64,000 nucleotides of DNA from contig NZ_FQXT01000004.1 of assembly GCF_900130045.1 (NCBI RefSeq), forward strand, positions 389,276 through 453,275. The letters are read 5' to 3'. The notes below the pieces were generated by a model. That model was not told the DNA's origin. It did no database searches and saw only the letters and a list, made by a program, of their open reading frames with translations. Shown one piece after another: positions 1-9,240 of the stretch. The translations under genes were made by a program, and so were the position numbers. The stretch comes from Leeuwenhoekiella palythoae. GTDB lineage: Bacteria; Bacteroidota; Bacteroidia; Flavobacteriales; Flavobacteriaceae. The number at the start of each line of letters is the position of its first letter. The stretch's first letter is position 1.

Positions 1-1
1 T

Positions 2-199
2 CCGGGAGCTGATGCGGGATTGGTAGTAGGCGATAAGCTACTGAAGATTAATGGTCGCGATGTGCGTAAATTAGAGCTGAGCGATATTACTAAACACTTT
101 TTTAAAGATGAGGGAGCAGTCTTACGTCTAAGAATTGAGCGTAATGGCGTTGAATTTAATAGGAGACTGAAATTAAAAAAGCTACTAGTAGATGAGTAA
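2..199 (+). CDS. C-terminal end of a PDZ-domain protein (partial)
   Basis: The window opens inside a reading frame that runs 65 codons to a TAA stop. The visible peptide begins PGADAGLVVGDKLLKING and contains a Gly-Asp-x-Leu-x-x-Ile-Asn-Gly core, typical of the second half of a PDZ domain, then ends in a basic tail. In flavobacteria such C-terminal PDZ domains are often attached to retropepsin-like aspartic proteases or to trypsin-like/CtpA proteases; the catalytic part lies outside the window, so the enzyme class cannot be decided. The gene converges with the DUF1573 gene and both end at a shared hairpin. Confidence 0.7.
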   Translation, partial: PGADAGLVVGDKLLKINGRDVRKLELSDITKHFFKDEGAVLRLRIERNGVEFNRRLKLKKLLVDE

Positions 200-335
200 A
201 TTGCTTCAAGATTTTAAATCGATTGACTTCATAAGATGCCGATTTAAGAGGCACTAAATGGAAGCAAATTTTCAATTTAGAAGTATCTTGATAGTCATTG
301 GGACAGTGTGTTAAACCTATCTACGAGCCAATAAA

Positions 336-359
336 AAAAGCGACCATTAGGTCGCTTTT
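336..359. terminator. Bidirectional intrinsic terminator
   Basis: Arms AAAAGCGACC (336-345) and GGTCGCTTTT (350-359) pair perfectly around the loop ATTA. There is an A-run before and a T-run after, so it can stop transcription of both the PDZ-protein gene and the convergent DUF1573 gene. Confidence 0.85.
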
Positions 360-380
360 GCTTTAATATATTTTCCGGTT

Positions 381-767
381 TTAATTGGTTGCCGGTAATA
401 AGGTTCCCTTGATTTTTAAGGTATACGGTTCTGCCGAAGCATTAGTATATACCGTAATGGTTTTGCGTATTGGTCCGGGAGAGCGGTTGGTGTCATATTT
501 TACTTTGATCACGCCGGTATCGCCGGGAGCAATAGGATCTTTAGGTGGGCTAGGTACTGTACAGCCGCAAGTAGAGTAGGCTTTAGAAATTACTAGCGGG
601 GCATCACCGGTATTTGTAAATTTAAATTCACGGGTGCCATCACCTCCGTGTGCAACGTCACCATAATCGATTACGTCAGTTTCAAAAGTAATTGCAGCTT
701 TCTTATCCTGAGCTTGCAGGCCTAAAGTCATTAGACCAACAGCAAGAATCAAAACAATTTTTTTCAT
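381..767 (-). CDS. DUF1573 domain secreted protein
   Basis: A 128-residue exported protein. Residues 1-19 form a Sec signal peptide ending near LQAQ. The mature part is a single DUF1573 domain, an Ig-like/ASH-type beta sandwich: ITFETDVIDYGDV at the start, the FKFTNTGDAPLVI strand, the conserved STCGCTVPSPP segment and a PGDTGVIKVKYDT strand. The Cys pair in CGC is conserved in the family and might form a disulfide or bind a ligand; the molecular role of DUF1573 is not established. It stands alone, reading toward the shared terminator. Confidence 0.85.
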   Translation of the reverse strand: MKKIVLILAVGLMTLGLQAQDKKAAITFETDVIDYGDVAHGGDGTREFKFTNTGDAPLVISKAYSTCGCTVPSPPKDPIAPGDTGVIKVKYDTNRSPGPIRKTITVYTNASAEPYTLKIKGTLLPATN

Positions 768-928
768 AATTCTAAGTGTTAATGAGATATAAAAGTAAGC
801 TTATTCTCAAGTATGTGCAAAAAGTAGCTGTTATTTAATTAAATCTTAAGCTATTTCTTACAATATAACTTTTCGAAAACCCTACGTTTTAATCCGTCGG
901 ATTTTTTCAGAATACTTACTATTATAAG

Positions 929-936
929 TACTTTTG
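929..936 (+). promoter_or_regulatory. Bacteroidota -7 promoter element for valS
   Basis: TACTTTTG fits the TAnnTTTG -7 consensus of the Bacteroidota primary sigma factor and lies 29 bp before the valS start codon. A T-rich stretch about 20 bp upstream could act as the -33 region, but no clean TTG match is seen there. Confidence 0.55.
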
Positions 937-965
937 CACTCTTAAAGACAAAAATTAGACCAATA

Positions 966-3599
966 ATGGCATTAGCTTCAAAATATAGCTCTAAAGATGT
1001 GGAGCAAAAGTGGTATGACTACTGGATGGAACATAACTATTTTCATTCAGAGCCTAATGAAAAAGAGCCTTATACGATTGTAATTCCGCCACCTAACGTA
1101 ACCGGAATATTGCATATGGGGCATATGCTGAACAACACGATCCAAGATGTACTCATAAGACGCGCGCGTCTTAAAGGATTTAATGCGTGCTGGGTTCCGG
1201 GAACTGACCACGCCTCTATTGCTACTGAAGCTAAGGTGGTTGCTAAACTAAAAGCCGAAGGAGTCAATAAAAGCGAACTTACTCGCGAGGAGTTTTTAAA
1301 ACACGCTTGGGAGTGGACCGATAAATACGGCGGAACCATCTTAGAACAGCTTAAAAAACTAGGTGCTTCGTGCGACTGGGAACGCTTACGTTTTACGATG
1401 GATGACACCATGTCAGCGAGCGTTATTCAATCTTTTGTTGATTTATATAACAAAGGCCTTATTTATCGCGGTCATCGTATGGTAAATTGGGATCCCGAAG
1501 CGCAAACCACACTTTCTGATGAAGAAGTGATTCACGAAGAGCGTCAAGGCTTTTTGTACTATTTAAATTATAAGTTGGCTGGCAGTGATGAAACGTTAAC
1601 CATTGCCACTACACGACCAGAAACTATTTTTGGGGATACGGCGATCTGTATCAATCCTTATGACGAGCGATTTACCCATTTAAAGGGTAAGAAGGCCATT
1701 GTGCCTATCGCAAACAGAGAGGTGCCTATAATCGAAGATGAATATGTAGATCTTGAGTTTGGTACCGGATGTTTAAAAGTGACACCGGCGCATGATGAAA
1801 ATGATAAAATGTTAGGCGACAAGCATCAACTTGAAGTGATCGACATTTTTAACGATGATGCTTCTTTAAATGAGCACGGTCTGCATTACAAAGGTAAAGA
1901 TCGTTTTGTAGTGCGTGAAGAAATTGTTGCAGAGCTCAAAGCTGCTGGGGTTTTAGTAAAAACTGAAAAGCACACGAATAAAGTTGGTACTTCAGAGCGT
2001 ACTAAGGCGGTGATAGAACCTAAACTTTCTGATCAGTGGTTTTTAAAGATGAAAGAACTTGCTGCGCCAGCTATAAAGGCTGTTTTAGATACAGATGAGG
2101 TAAACTTGTTTCCGAAGAAATTTGAGAATACGTATCGCCATTGGATGGAGAACATCAGAGACTGGAATATTTCTAGACAGCTTTGGTGGGGGCAGCAAAT
2201 TCCCGCGTATTACTACGGTAATGGGCGTGAGGATTTTGTAGTTGCTAAATCTCGAGAAGAAGCTCTTGAAGCGGCTAAAGTAAAAACCGGAAATGCACAA
2301 CTCACTGATGCAGATTTGCGTCAGGATGAGGATGCGTTAGATACTTGGTTTTCTTCCTGGTTATGGCCTATGAGTGTGTTTGATGGGGTTGCAAATCCTG
2401 ATAATACAGATTTTAAATATTACTACCCTACAAATGATTTGGTGACCGGTCCTGATATTCTATTTTTCTGGGTGGCTCGAATGATTATGGCAGGTTATGA
2501 ATATACCGGTGAAAAGCCATTTACCAATGTGTACTTAACCGGACTCGTGCGTGATGCTGAGCGTCGTAAGATGTCCAAATCTTTGGGGAATTCTCCCGAT
2601 GCCATGAAGCTTATTGATGATTATGGTGCAGATGGTGTGCGTGTAGGGCTTTTATTGAGTGCTTCGGCAGGAAATGATCTTCTTTTTGATGAAGATTTGT
2701 GTCAGCAAGGAAAAGGCTTTATAAATAAAATCTGGAATGCCTTTAGATTGATCAAAGGTTGGGAGGTTGATGACACTATTCCGCAGCCGGAATCGAGCAA
2801 GAAAGGATTGGCTTGGTATAACGAGCGCTTTAAGCAGGCAACGGTTGAGATCGAGGATCACTTTAGTAAATACCGTATAAGTGATGCGTTGATGGCTACT
2901 TATAAGTTGGTTTGGGATGATTTCTGTAGTTGGTTGCTAGAAATCGTAAAACCTGAGTATGGTAAGCCTATCGATAAAGTCACTTTTGATGCGGTGATTG
3001 AAGCTTTAGAAAACAATCTTAGAATTTTACATCCATTTACTCCTTTTGCTTCGGAAGAGATCTGGCAGAATATCGCTGACCGTACTCCTGAAGAAGCTTT
3101 GATCATTAATGAATGGCCAAAGATTACTGAGCCTGATGAGGCGATTTTAGCAGATTTTGATTTGGCGGCTCAGACTATTACAGGAGTGCGCGCGATTCGT
3201 AAAGAAAAGAATATTTCGTTCAAAGATGAATTAGAGCTCTTTGTTTTGAATACCGAAGGTTTTTCAGATAGTTTCGATACAGTAATTACTAAGTTATGTA
3301 ACCTATCTAAAATTGAAAGTACAGACGCTAGTGTAGACGGTGCACTTTCTTTCCGTGTAAAAGCAAATGAGTATTTTATTCCGCTAACCGGAGCCATTGA
3401 TGTAGAAGCTGAATTAGCTAAGATCAATGAAGAATTGAAATACACCAAAGGCTTTTTAAAGTCAGTTTCCGGGAAACTTTCTAACGAGCGTTTTGTAAAC
3501 AATGCTCCAGAAAAAGTTGTAGCTATAGAGCGCCAAAAACAGGCTGATGCTGAAGCAAAGATCGAAGCACTTCAAAAGCGCTTGGCGGCGTTAAGTTAA
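966..3599 (+). CDS. valS: Valyl-tRNA synthetase
   Basis: An 877-residue class I aminoacyl-tRNA synthetase that charges tRNA-Val with valine in the cytoplasm. The ATP-binding HIGH motif is HMGH at residues 50-53, preceded by PPPNVTG as is typical for ValRS. The KMSKS loop is present intact (RRKMSKSLGN, near residue 535). The editing domain lies between them (TTRPETIFGDTAI). The C-terminus has the ValRS tRNA-binding coiled coil (AELAKINEELKYTKGFL through the end). Length is normal. The ATG is supported by the promoter 29 bp upstream. It converges with the ACBP gene. Confidence 0.97.
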   Translation: MALASKYSSKDVEQKWYDYWMEHNYFHSEPNEKEPYTIVIPPPNVTGILHMGHMLNNTIQDVLIRRARLKGFNACWVPGTDHASIATEAKVVAKLKAEGVNKSELTREEFLKHAWEWTDKYGGTILEQLKKLGASCDWERLRFTMDDTMSASVIQSFVDLYNKGLIYRGHRMVNWDPEAQTTLSDEEVIHEERQGFLYYLNYKLAGSDETLTIATTRPETIFGDTAICINPYDERFTHLKGKKAIVPIANREVPIIEDEYVDLEFGTGCLKVTPAHDENDKMLGDKHQLEVIDIFNDDASLNEHGLHYKGKDRFVVREEIVAELKAAGVLVKTEKHTNKVGTSERTKAVIEPKLSDQWFLKMKELAAPAIKAVLDTDEVNLFPKKFENTYRHWMENIRDWNISRQLWWGQQIPAYYYGNGREDFVVAKSREEALEAAKVKTGNAQLTDADLRQDEDALDTWFSSWLWPMSVFDGVANPDNTDFKYYYPTNDLVTGPDILFFWVARMIMAGYEYTGEKPFTNVYLTGLVRDAERRKMSKSLGNSPDAMKLIDDYGADGVRVGLLLSASAGNDLLFDEDLCQQGKGFINKIWNAFRLIKGWEVDDTIPQPESSKKGLAWYNERFKQATVEIEDHFSKYRISDALMATYKLVWDDFCSWLLEIVKPEYGKPIDKVTFDAVIEALENNLRILHPFTPFASEEIWQNIADRTPEEALIINEWPKITEPDEAILADFDLAAQTITGVRAIRKEKNISFKDELELFVLNTEGFSDSFDTVITKLCNLSKIESTDASVDGALSFRVKANEYFIPLTGAIDVEAELAKINEELKYTKGFLKSVSGKLSNERFVNNAPEKVVAIERQKQADAEAKIEALQKRLAALS

Positions 3600-3625
3600 T
3601 TCTGAAATAAAATAGAAATTTTAAA

Positions 3626-3895
3626 CTAAGGAATATGTTGAGCGACCAGCTTAATGTATTCCTTTTTTGCTTCTGTGGCAGAAAGACCTTTAATCTGTAT
3701 GAGTGCGTTGTATTTAAATGCGCTTCGTAGGTCGTTTTCTTTTATATTTTCAAGAGGAATAAGTTTGCTTTTGTGATTGCCTTGTTTGTAGTAGGCATAA
3801 AGCAAAAGTTGAATGTCTTGTGGTAAGGCAACGGTTGTGGCACTTGCCTTCTCGTATGCCGCCTGAAATGCTTTATCTAACTCTTCTTTTGTCAA
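3626..3895 (-). CDS. Acyl-CoA-binding protein (ACBP family)
   Basis: An 89-residue four-helix ACBP domain with almost nothing else. Family hallmarks are LYAYYKQGNHK, a Phe/Lys/Tyr segment AFKYNALIQIKGLSATEAKKEYI and the terminal helix. ACBPs bind medium- and long-chain acyl-CoA and buffer or deliver it to lipid synthesis. The start codon lies 6 bp after the psd stop, so it is probably the last gene of a LUD-cdsA-psd-ACBP transcript, which fits a role in glycerophospholipid synthesis. In this version the canonical ACBP Trp of the WNAW motif is replaced (KYNA). Confidence 0.85.
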   Translation of the reverse strand: MTKEELDKAFQAAYEKASATTVALPQDIQLLLYAYYKQGNHKSKLIPLENIKENDLRSAFKYNALIQIKGLSATEAKKEYIKLVAQHIP

Positions 3896-3901
3896 ACCAA
3901 A

Positions 3902-4561
3902 TTACTTAAGGGTTGCTATCACGCTTTGTGCTCCTTTTACTTTTTGGTTAAGCGTAACAGCAATTGGAGTATCTAACGGCAAAAATACGTCAACTCGAGA
4001 ACCAAATTTGATAAAACCGCTATCTTCTCCCTGAAAAACTTCATCGCCCTCTTTAGCGTAGTTCACAATACGTTTTGCGAGAGCGCCGGCAATCTGGCGA
4101 TAAAGCACATCACCAAAGCTTGTAGAACGAACAACCACAGTAGTGCGCTCGTTTTCTTCAGAGGCTTTAGGGTGCCAGGCAACCAGGTATTTTCCGGGAT
4201 GGTATTTACTGTAAACTACTTTTCCGCCTGCGGGATAACGCGTAACGTGCACATTGAGCGGCGACATAAAAATGGAAACTTGCAGACGTTTTTCGTTGAA
4301 ATACTCTTTTTCAAACACTTCTTCGATAACCACTACTTTTCCGTCAACGGGAGAAACGATCTCTTCTATATTTCCGGCAGCCTTACGGCTAGGATTTCTA
4401 AAAAACTGAAGGATCAGAATTAGAAAAATCACAAGCGCGGCATAGCATACGTATTGAAGCCAAACAGGACTTACCCAGGTTTGAGTTGAAACAAAGCCAA
4501 TGGCTACCACCAGAAGCGTCACGATAATTATGGTATATCCTTCTTTATGAAACATATTCAA
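3902..4561 (-). CDS. psd: Phosphatidylserine decarboxylase, short form
   Basis: A 219-residue membrane-associated enzyme that makes phosphatidylethanolamine from phosphatidylserine. Residues 13-50 carry two hydrophobic segments. The C-terminal FIKFGSRVDVFLP holds the Gly-Ser pair where the proenzyme cleaves itself to generate the pyruvoyl group; an FGSRVD context is typical of the short alpha-proteobacterial, archaeal and Bacteroidota type rather than the LGST of E. coli. Conserved SPVDGKVV and SIFMSPLNVHVTRYPAGG segments are present. Its first 17 bp overlap the 3' end of cdsA, so the two genes are very likely translationally coupled. Confidence 0.95.
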   Translation of the reverse strand: MNMFHKEGYTIIIVTLLVVAIGFVSTQTWVSPVWLQYVCYAALVIFLILILQFFRNPSRKAAGNIEEIVSPVDGKVVVIEEVFEKEYFNEKRLQVSIFMSPLNVHVTRYPAGGKVVYSKYHPGKYLVAWHPKASEENERTTVVVRSTSFGDVLYRQIAGALAKRIVNYAKEGDEVFQGEDSGFIKFGSRVDVFLPLDTPIAVTLNQKVKGAQSVIATLK

Positions 4562-5348
4562 ATACTATTAAAACCAAATAAATAAAAGGGCTGGCGAATA
4601 GTATGCTGTCAAGACGATCATACAAGCCTCCGTGGCCCGGCATTAGCGTTCCGCTGTCTTTAACCCCGGCTTCGCGTTTAAGCTTAGACTCGATCAAGTC
4701 GCCAAAGGTTCCTAAAGTGCTCATTACAACGGCGAGCGATAGCCAAATATTGAAGTTGAGGCTATGCGTAAATTTATGAATAAAATAGCTGGCGATACAA
4801 GCAAAAACGAGTCCGCCAAAAAATCCTTCTATGGTCTTTTTGGGCGAAATACTAGGAAAGAGTTTATGCCTCCCAAAACTTTTACCTACAATATATGCGA
4901 ACGTGTCATTAGTCCAAATGAGTACAAAAAGTCCGGCAACGGTGTAAGGAGAAAAATCATCACCGTGGGTTGGGAGTAAGGTCAGGAACACAAAACTTGC
5001 GATGATATAAAAAACGGTAATGTGTAGCTTTTGAAGCTTATTATACTTTCTGATTTTTTCGCTGAAAAGATTTTTCATCAAATACAATCCGGTGCCTACT
5101 GTCAAGCCTAGCAATACTAAAGTAGCGGGTTTTGACAGCTTATAATAGCTAAAGAATAAAATAAAACCTATTAAAATGAGGTAAGTATACCAGAACTGAA
5201 ATCCTATAAGTCTTAAGAATTCACGAAGGGTGATGATCCCGAATAATAAGAACAGGAGTATGTACCATTTTTCGGAATAAAAAATAGAAAAGAGTAGGAT
5301 AATAACATATAAAAAGCCCGAGAGTGCTCTTACGCTAAGTTCACGCAT
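4545..5348 (-). CDS. cdsA: Phosphatidate cytidylyltransferase (CDP-diglyceride synthase)
   Basis: A 267-residue polytopic membrane enzyme converting phosphatidic acid and CTP to CDP-diacylglycerol. About seven hydrophobic segments are visible. The CTP_transf_1 signature near the C-terminus is complete: SKLKREAGVKDSGTLMPGHG followed by G-x-x-D-R-x-D (GLYDRLD). It directly follows the LUD gene (1 bp gap) and overlaps psd, giving an operon in which CdsA and Psd catalyse the first and last steps of the route to phosphatidylethanolamine. Confidence 0.95.
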   Translation of the reverse strand: MRELSVRALSGFLYVIILLFSIFYSEKWYILLFLLFGIITLREFLRLIGFQFWYTYLILIGFILFFSYYKLSKPATLVLLGLTVGTGLYLMKNLFSEKIRKYNKLQKLHITVFYIIASFVFLTLLPTHGDDFSPYTVAGLFVLIWTNDTFAYIVGKSFGRHKLFPSISPKKTIEGFFGGLVFACIASYFIHKFTHSLNFNIWLSLAVVMSTLGTFGDLIESKLKREAGVKDSGTLMPGHGGLYDRLDSILFASPFIYLVLIVFEYVS

Positions 5349-5349
5349 A

Positions 5350-5964
5350 CTACAAATCTTCTAGTAGTAACAAGTAAAGATTTTTTGCGCTACTTCCGTA
5401 CGACATAAAATCTTTAGTACCTTCTTTAGGTTCAAAATTCTTGATGGTGGTGATGTTGGTAGGGATTTGCCCGGTATTTTTCTTTTTAATACCTCTTAGG
5501 CCTTCACCAATATTATTTACAATTTGGCTTGTTGTCGCAAAAATGACAAAATTTTGCGGTAATTCTTTTAACTTTTTCTCTTTGATCTGATTAGAAGAAA
5601 CGAGTAAACTACCGTCATCAGCAATCAGATTTTCACAAGTAGATAGAAAAAAGCTAGACTCTTTGTTGTGGCCAAACTCTAGATTGTAACCGTCAAAAAG
5701 CTTTTGCAATTTATCATCCATACAATAGGCTTCTTGCTCATACCAGTCGTTTTCCAGTAAAATATTGTCAAAGCTCTCGTGAACCTCATCCATATCAATA
5801 CAATACAAGAATTTACCACCATTAAGTATAAAATGTTTGGTAAAACGTTCATCTGCTGGCGCAGTAATGTCTGGCATATATTTGCCGCGTTCTGGACCTT
5901 TGTTGCTGGGGCTCTCAGAACTAGATGAACTTTTCTGTTTAAAAAGCTTATTAAAAATACTCAT
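5350..5964 (-). CDS. LUD-domain protein (LutC/YkgG-like)
   Basis: A 204-residue cytoplasmic protein whose C-terminal half matches the LUD fold: FFLSTCENLIADDGSLLVSS, FVIFATTSQIVNNIGEGL and the terminal GSSAKNLYLLLLEDL. In lactate-utilisation proteins this fold forms part of LutB/LutC, but here no lutA/lutB partners are present. This flavobacterial version is typically found just after ftsH, so a lactate role is not supported by context. The N-terminal 30 residues are low-complexity (KSSSSSESPSNKG). It is the first gene of the phospholipid transcript. Confidence 0.75.
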   Translation of the reverse strand: MSIFNKLFKQKSSSSSESPSNKGPERGKYMPDITAPADERFTKHFILNGGKFLYCIDMDEVHESFDNILLENDWYEQEAYCMDDKLQKLFDGYNLEFGHNKESSFFLSTCENLIADDGSLLVSSNQIKEKKLKELPQNFVIFATTSQIVNNIGEGLRGIKKKNTGQIPTNITTIKNFEPKEGTKDFMSYGSSAKNLYLLLLEDL

Positions 5965-6000
5965 AAATGAGTGTGTATTCGTCTAAATTTAGGATTCTAT

Positions 6001-6008
6001 CAAATATA
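6001..6008 (-). promoter_or_regulatory. Bacteroidota -7 element for the LUD-cdsA-psd operon
   Basis: On the minus strand the sequence reads TATATTTG (TAnnTTTG), 36 bp before the LUD start codon. It sits directly after the ftsH terminator hairpin, so the LUD operon can start its own transcripts. Confidence 0.5.
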
Positions 6009-6009
6009 A

Positions 6010-6046
6010 AAAATCTTAACTCAACAGCGTGTCAAGTTAAGATTTT
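6010..6046 (-). terminator. Intrinsic terminator after ftsH
   Basis: Arms at 6010-6021 and 6035-6046 (AAAATCTTAACT / AGTTAAGATTTT) pair over 12 bp, followed on the minus strand by a T-rich tail. It separates the rsfS-ftsH unit from the LUD operon. Confidence 0.75.
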
Positions 6047-6071
6047 ATATTGTTTTGAGAACTAGTGTTTT

Positions 6072-8045
6072 CTAGCTTTCACTAACCGGAGTGTCTTTCA
6101 CTTCGGCCTCTTGTGTTTTCTCAAAAGGACGTTTTCCGAAGATTTTTTCAAGGTTGTCTTTGAAAATCACTTCTTTGTCTAAAAGCACTTCAGCGAGCTC
6201 GTGCAACTTATCTTTATTGTCTTCAAGAATTTTGATCGCACGTTGATATTGCTCTTCAATTATCTTTGAAATTTCCTTATCAATAAGTTCTGCAGTTTTC
6301 TCACTATACGGCTTATTGAAATTATATTCATTCTGACCTGAAGAATCGTAATACGTTAAGTTCCCGATTTTATCATTCAGTCCGTATGTGGTTACCATCA
6401 TACGTGCCTGCTTGGTCACTTTTTCTAAGTCACTCAAAGCTCCGGTTGAAATTTTATCAAAGGTCACTTTTTCAGCAGCACGACCACCCATTGCGGCGCA
6501 CATTTCGTCTAGCATCTGCTCAGGGCGCACGATCAAGCGCTCTTCAGGTAAATACCAAGCAGCTCCAAGGGAACGTCCACGCGGAACGATCGTAACTTTT
6601 ACTAAAGGAGCAGCGTGTTCAAGCATCCAGCTTACAGTTGCGTGACCGGCCTCATGAAAGGCAATAGCGCGTTTTTCTTCTGGAGTGATGATTTTATTTT
6701 TCTTCTCTAGACCTCCTACGATACGATCTACCGCATCTAAGAAATCTTGACGACCTACTGCAGCTTTGCCTTGACGTGCAGCGATAAGCGCCGCCTCGTT
6801 ACATACATTGGCAATATCAGCACCAGAGAATCCCGGTGTTTGCTTTGCCATAAATTCTGTGTCAAGTTCGTCTGCAACTTTCTTTAAAGGACGCAAATGC
6901 ACTTCAAAAATTTCCTTACGCTCACGAACATCAGGCAGGTCCACATAAATCTGTCTGTCAAAGCGACCGGCACGCATTAATGCAGTATCAAGTACATCAG
7001 CACGGTTCGTTGCGGCAAGTACAATTACATTAGTATTGGTGCCAAAACCATCCATCTCCGTAAGAAGTTGGTTTAACGTGTTCTCGCGCTCGTCGTTAGA
7101 GCCACTGAAATTAGCTTTTCCTCTTGCGCGACCAATCGCATCAATCTCGTCAATAAAAATAATCGCAGGTGATTTTTCTTTTGCTTGTTTGAATAGATCA
7201 CGTACGCGTGATGCACCTACACCAACAAACATCTCCACAAAGTCAGAACCTGAAAGCGAGAAGAAAGGCACTTTAGCTTCGCCTGCTACAGCTTTCGCTA
7301 ATAAGGTTTTACCGGTTCCCGGAGGTCCTACTAAAAGTGCTCCTTTTGGGATTTTACCACCAAGGTTAGTATACTTATCCGGACTTTTTAAGAAATCTAC
7401 AATTTCTTGAACTTCTTCTTTTGCACCTTCTAAACCGGCAACATCTTTAAAGGATGTTTTAACATCAGTCTTTTCGTCAAAAAGTTTTGCTTTAGATTTT
7501 CCTATGTTGAAAATCTGTCCGCCAGCACCACCAGCACCACCAGATGACATTCTACGCATAATGAAAATCCAAATACCGATAATTATAACAATAGGAAGCA
7601 ACATTGTGAAAAGCTGTCCAGCCCAATCATTATCGGTTGGTAAATACTTAATTTGAAAATCTTTTTCTACTTTAAGTTCTTTTAAAGTTTTTTCAAAGTT
7701 CTCTAAAGTTCCATAACGATATTCATAGTCAGCTCCTCCCGTACTGTTAAGAAAGTTCATTCCATCGTTAGCAGGTTTAGTATGCTTGTCTTTATTTTTT
7801 GCATCATCAGTGAGATAAATGTACGCAACTTTCTTACCCGGAGTGGTGCTAATGTCAATTCGTTTAACATCACCATCTGTAATGAAATTTGTTAATTGAT
7901 CTTGCAAAATCTCTTTAGGACTTCCATAGTCAGAGCTATTGCTGAAGTAATTAATTGCGAAAAAAACAAGAATGATTGCTGTGTATATCCACCAAGCACT
8001 GAATTTTGGCTTATTTGGGGTGGGCTTTTTAGATTTTTCTGCCAT
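6072..8045 (-). CDS. ftsH: ATP-dependent zinc metalloprotease FtsH
   Basis: A 657-residue membrane-anchored AAA+ protease that degrades damaged or unassembled membrane proteins and short-lived regulators. Two transmembrane segments (about residues 17-35 and 143-163) flank a periplasmic domain. The AAA module has Walker A GPPGTGKT (240-247), Walker B IIFIDEID (near 295-302) and the second region of homology [20 protein letters not shown]. The zinc site is HEAGH (464-468). A Gly-rich linker ([10 protein letters not shown]) follows TM2. The rsfS stop lies 9 bp upstream, indicating co-transcription. Confidence 0.98.
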   Translation of the reverse strand: MAEKSKKPTPNKPKFSAWWIYTAIILVFFAINYFSNSSDYGSPKEILQDQLTNFITDGDVKRIDISTTPGKKVAYIYLTDDAKNKDKHTKPANDGMNFLNSTGGADYEYRYGTLENFEKTLKELKVEKDFQIKYLPTDNDWAGQLFTMLLPIVIIIGIWIFIMRRMSSGGAGGAGGQIFNIGKSKAKLFDEKTDVKTSFKDVAGLEGAKEEVQEIVDFLKSPDKYTNLGGKIPKGALLVGPPGTGKTLLAKAVAGEAKVPFFSLSGSDFVEMFVGVGASRVRDLFKQAKEKSPAIIFIDEIDAIGRARGKANFSGSNDERENTLNQLLTEMDGFGTNTNVIVLAATNRADVLDTALMRAGRFDRQIYVDLPDVRERKEIFEVHLRPLKKVADELDTEFMAKQTPGFSGADIANVCNEAALIAARQGKAAVGRQDFLDAVDRIVGGLEKKNKIITPEEKRAIAFHEAGHATVSWMLEHAAPLVKVTIVPRGRSLGAAWYLPEERLIVRPEQMLDEMCAAMGGRAAEKVTFDKISTGALSDLEKVTKQARMMVTTYGLNDKIGNLTYYDSSGQNEYNFNKPYSEKTAELIDKEISKIIEEQYQRAIKILEDNKDKLHELAEVLLDKEVIFKDNLEKIFGKRPFEKTQEAEVKDTPVSES

Positions 8046-8054
8046 CGAATTTTT

Positions 8055-8426
8055 TTAATAGTTGGATTCAATTGAAGTTACTTTGGCATCTCCCCAAAGA
8101 CTTTCAATATCATAATACTCCCTGATGTGTTTTTGAAATACGTGAACCACTACATTCACATAATCCATCAAAACCCATTCTGCATTTTGCATACCTTCTA
8201 CGTGCCAGGGCTTATCTTTTAATTTTTTACTTACAGTTTTTTGAATGGAATTGACAATAGCGGCAACCTGCGTGTTTGAGGTACCATTGCATACAATAAA
8301 GTAGTCACAAACCATGTTCTCTATTTCCCTAAGGTCTAATAAATCAATGTTCTGACCCTTCACTTCCTCAATCCCTTCTAGAATAGTTGTTATTAATTGA
8401 TCTGTACTTACTTCCTTTTTTGCCAT
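8055..8426 (-). CDS. rsfS: Ribosome silencing factor RsfS
   Basis: A 123-residue protein of the RsfS/Iojap/DUF143 family, which binds ribosomal protein uL14 and blocks joining of the subunits when nutrients are scarce. The conserved DYFIVCNGTSNTQVAAI, WHVEGMQNAEWVLMDYVNVVVHVF and YDIESLWGDA segments are all present. Length is normal. It is the first gene of a two-gene unit with ftsH and has its own promoter element 20 bp upstream of the ATG. Confidence 0.95.
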   Translation of the reverse strand: MAKKEVSTDQLITTILEGIEEVKGQNIDLLDLREIENMVCDYFIVCNGTSNTQVAAIVNSIQKTVSKKLKDKPWHVEGMQNAEWVLMDYVNVVVHVFQKHIREYYDIESLWGDAKVTSIESNY

Positions 8427-8445
8427 TAAATCTTTTTTAGTCTGA

Positions 8446-8453
8446 CAAAGTTA
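8446..8453 (-). promoter_or_regulatory. Bacteroidota -7 element for rsfS-ftsH
   Basis: The minus strand reads TAACTTTG, a match to TAnnTTTG, ending 19 bp before the rsfS ATG, inside the 85-bp divergent gap with birA. Confidence 0.55.
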
Positions 8454-8511
8454 TTACAATTTTGTTTGATAGTGTTTCTTGTAATCACATTTAAGCCATT
8501 CTATTTGCTGT

Positions 8512-9240
8512 ATGAAAATAGTCAAACTTAATGCCACAACTTCTACAAATAGTTATCTAAGATCTTATACTAAAGAATTGAACCCCGATACTGATGTGTT
8601 GGTGTGGACGGTAGAGCAGCGATCGGGCAGAGGGCAGCGTGGTGCTTTCTGGGAAGCTCAGCCGGGTAAAAACCTTACGTTTAGTGTGTTTAAACGCATT
8701 GAAGCCTTGTCTTTAGACCGGTCTTTTTACATCACAATGGCTACATCGCTAGCTGTTTTTGAAGTGCTAGAACAGTTAGGATTGCAACAACTTTCGGTTA
8801 AATGGCCAAACGACATATTGGCAGGCAGATCAAAAATCTGTGGTATTCTCATAGAAAGTGTAATTAGAAAGGATCTAACAGCGGTAATTATTGGCATCGG
8901 ACTCAACGTTAACCAAGTGCAGTTTTCCAGAGCTCCCAGAGCGACTTCTATTGCGCTGGAGACCGGAAGGTATTTTGACCTGGAAGAAATTTTAGACTTG
9001 CTGATACAAAAGTTTTACACGTTTGTAGCCCGCATAGTTTCTGGAGATTTTGAAGCGTTGAAAGCTGAATATGAGCAGAAACTTTTTAGAAGAGATAAAG
9101 CTTCGACCTTTGAAGACCCTTCAGGAAATAGATTTACCGGGATCATTAAGGAGGTCTCAAAAACAGGAAAGCTCATCGTTCAGCTAGAAGATGAGCTTTA
9201 TAAAGCATTCGATCTAAAAGAATTAAAACTTCTGTATTAA
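8512..9240 (+). CDS. birA: Biotin--[acetyl-CoA-carboxylase] ligase
   Basis: A 242-residue biotin protein ligase that activates biotin as biotinyl-AMP and attaches it to carrier lysines. The biotin/ATP loop RSGRGQRGAFW, the KWPNDI motif and the GIGLNVN segment are intact. It lacks an N-terminal helix-turn-helix, so it is a group I enzyme without the repressor function of E. coli BirA. It is divergent from rsfS. Its TAA stop shares the four bases TTAA with the stop of the convergent SRPBCC gene. Confidence 0.95.
   Translation: MKIVKLNATTSTNSYLRSYTKELNPDTDVLVWTVEQRSGRGQRGAFWEAQPGKNLTFSVFKRIEALSLDRSFYITMATSLAVFEVLEQLGLQQLSVKWPNDILAGRSKICGILIESVIRKDLTAVIIGIGLNVNQVQFSRAPRATSIALETGRYFDLEEILDLLIQKFYTFVARIVSGDFEALKAEYEQKLFRRDKASTFEDPSGNRFTGIIKEVSKTGKLIVQLEDELYKAFDLKELKLLY

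Noticed and set aside
5350-5964. Lactate utilisation (lutC)
   Set aside because: LUD fold only; lutA and lutB are absent and context is ftsH and phospholipid genes.
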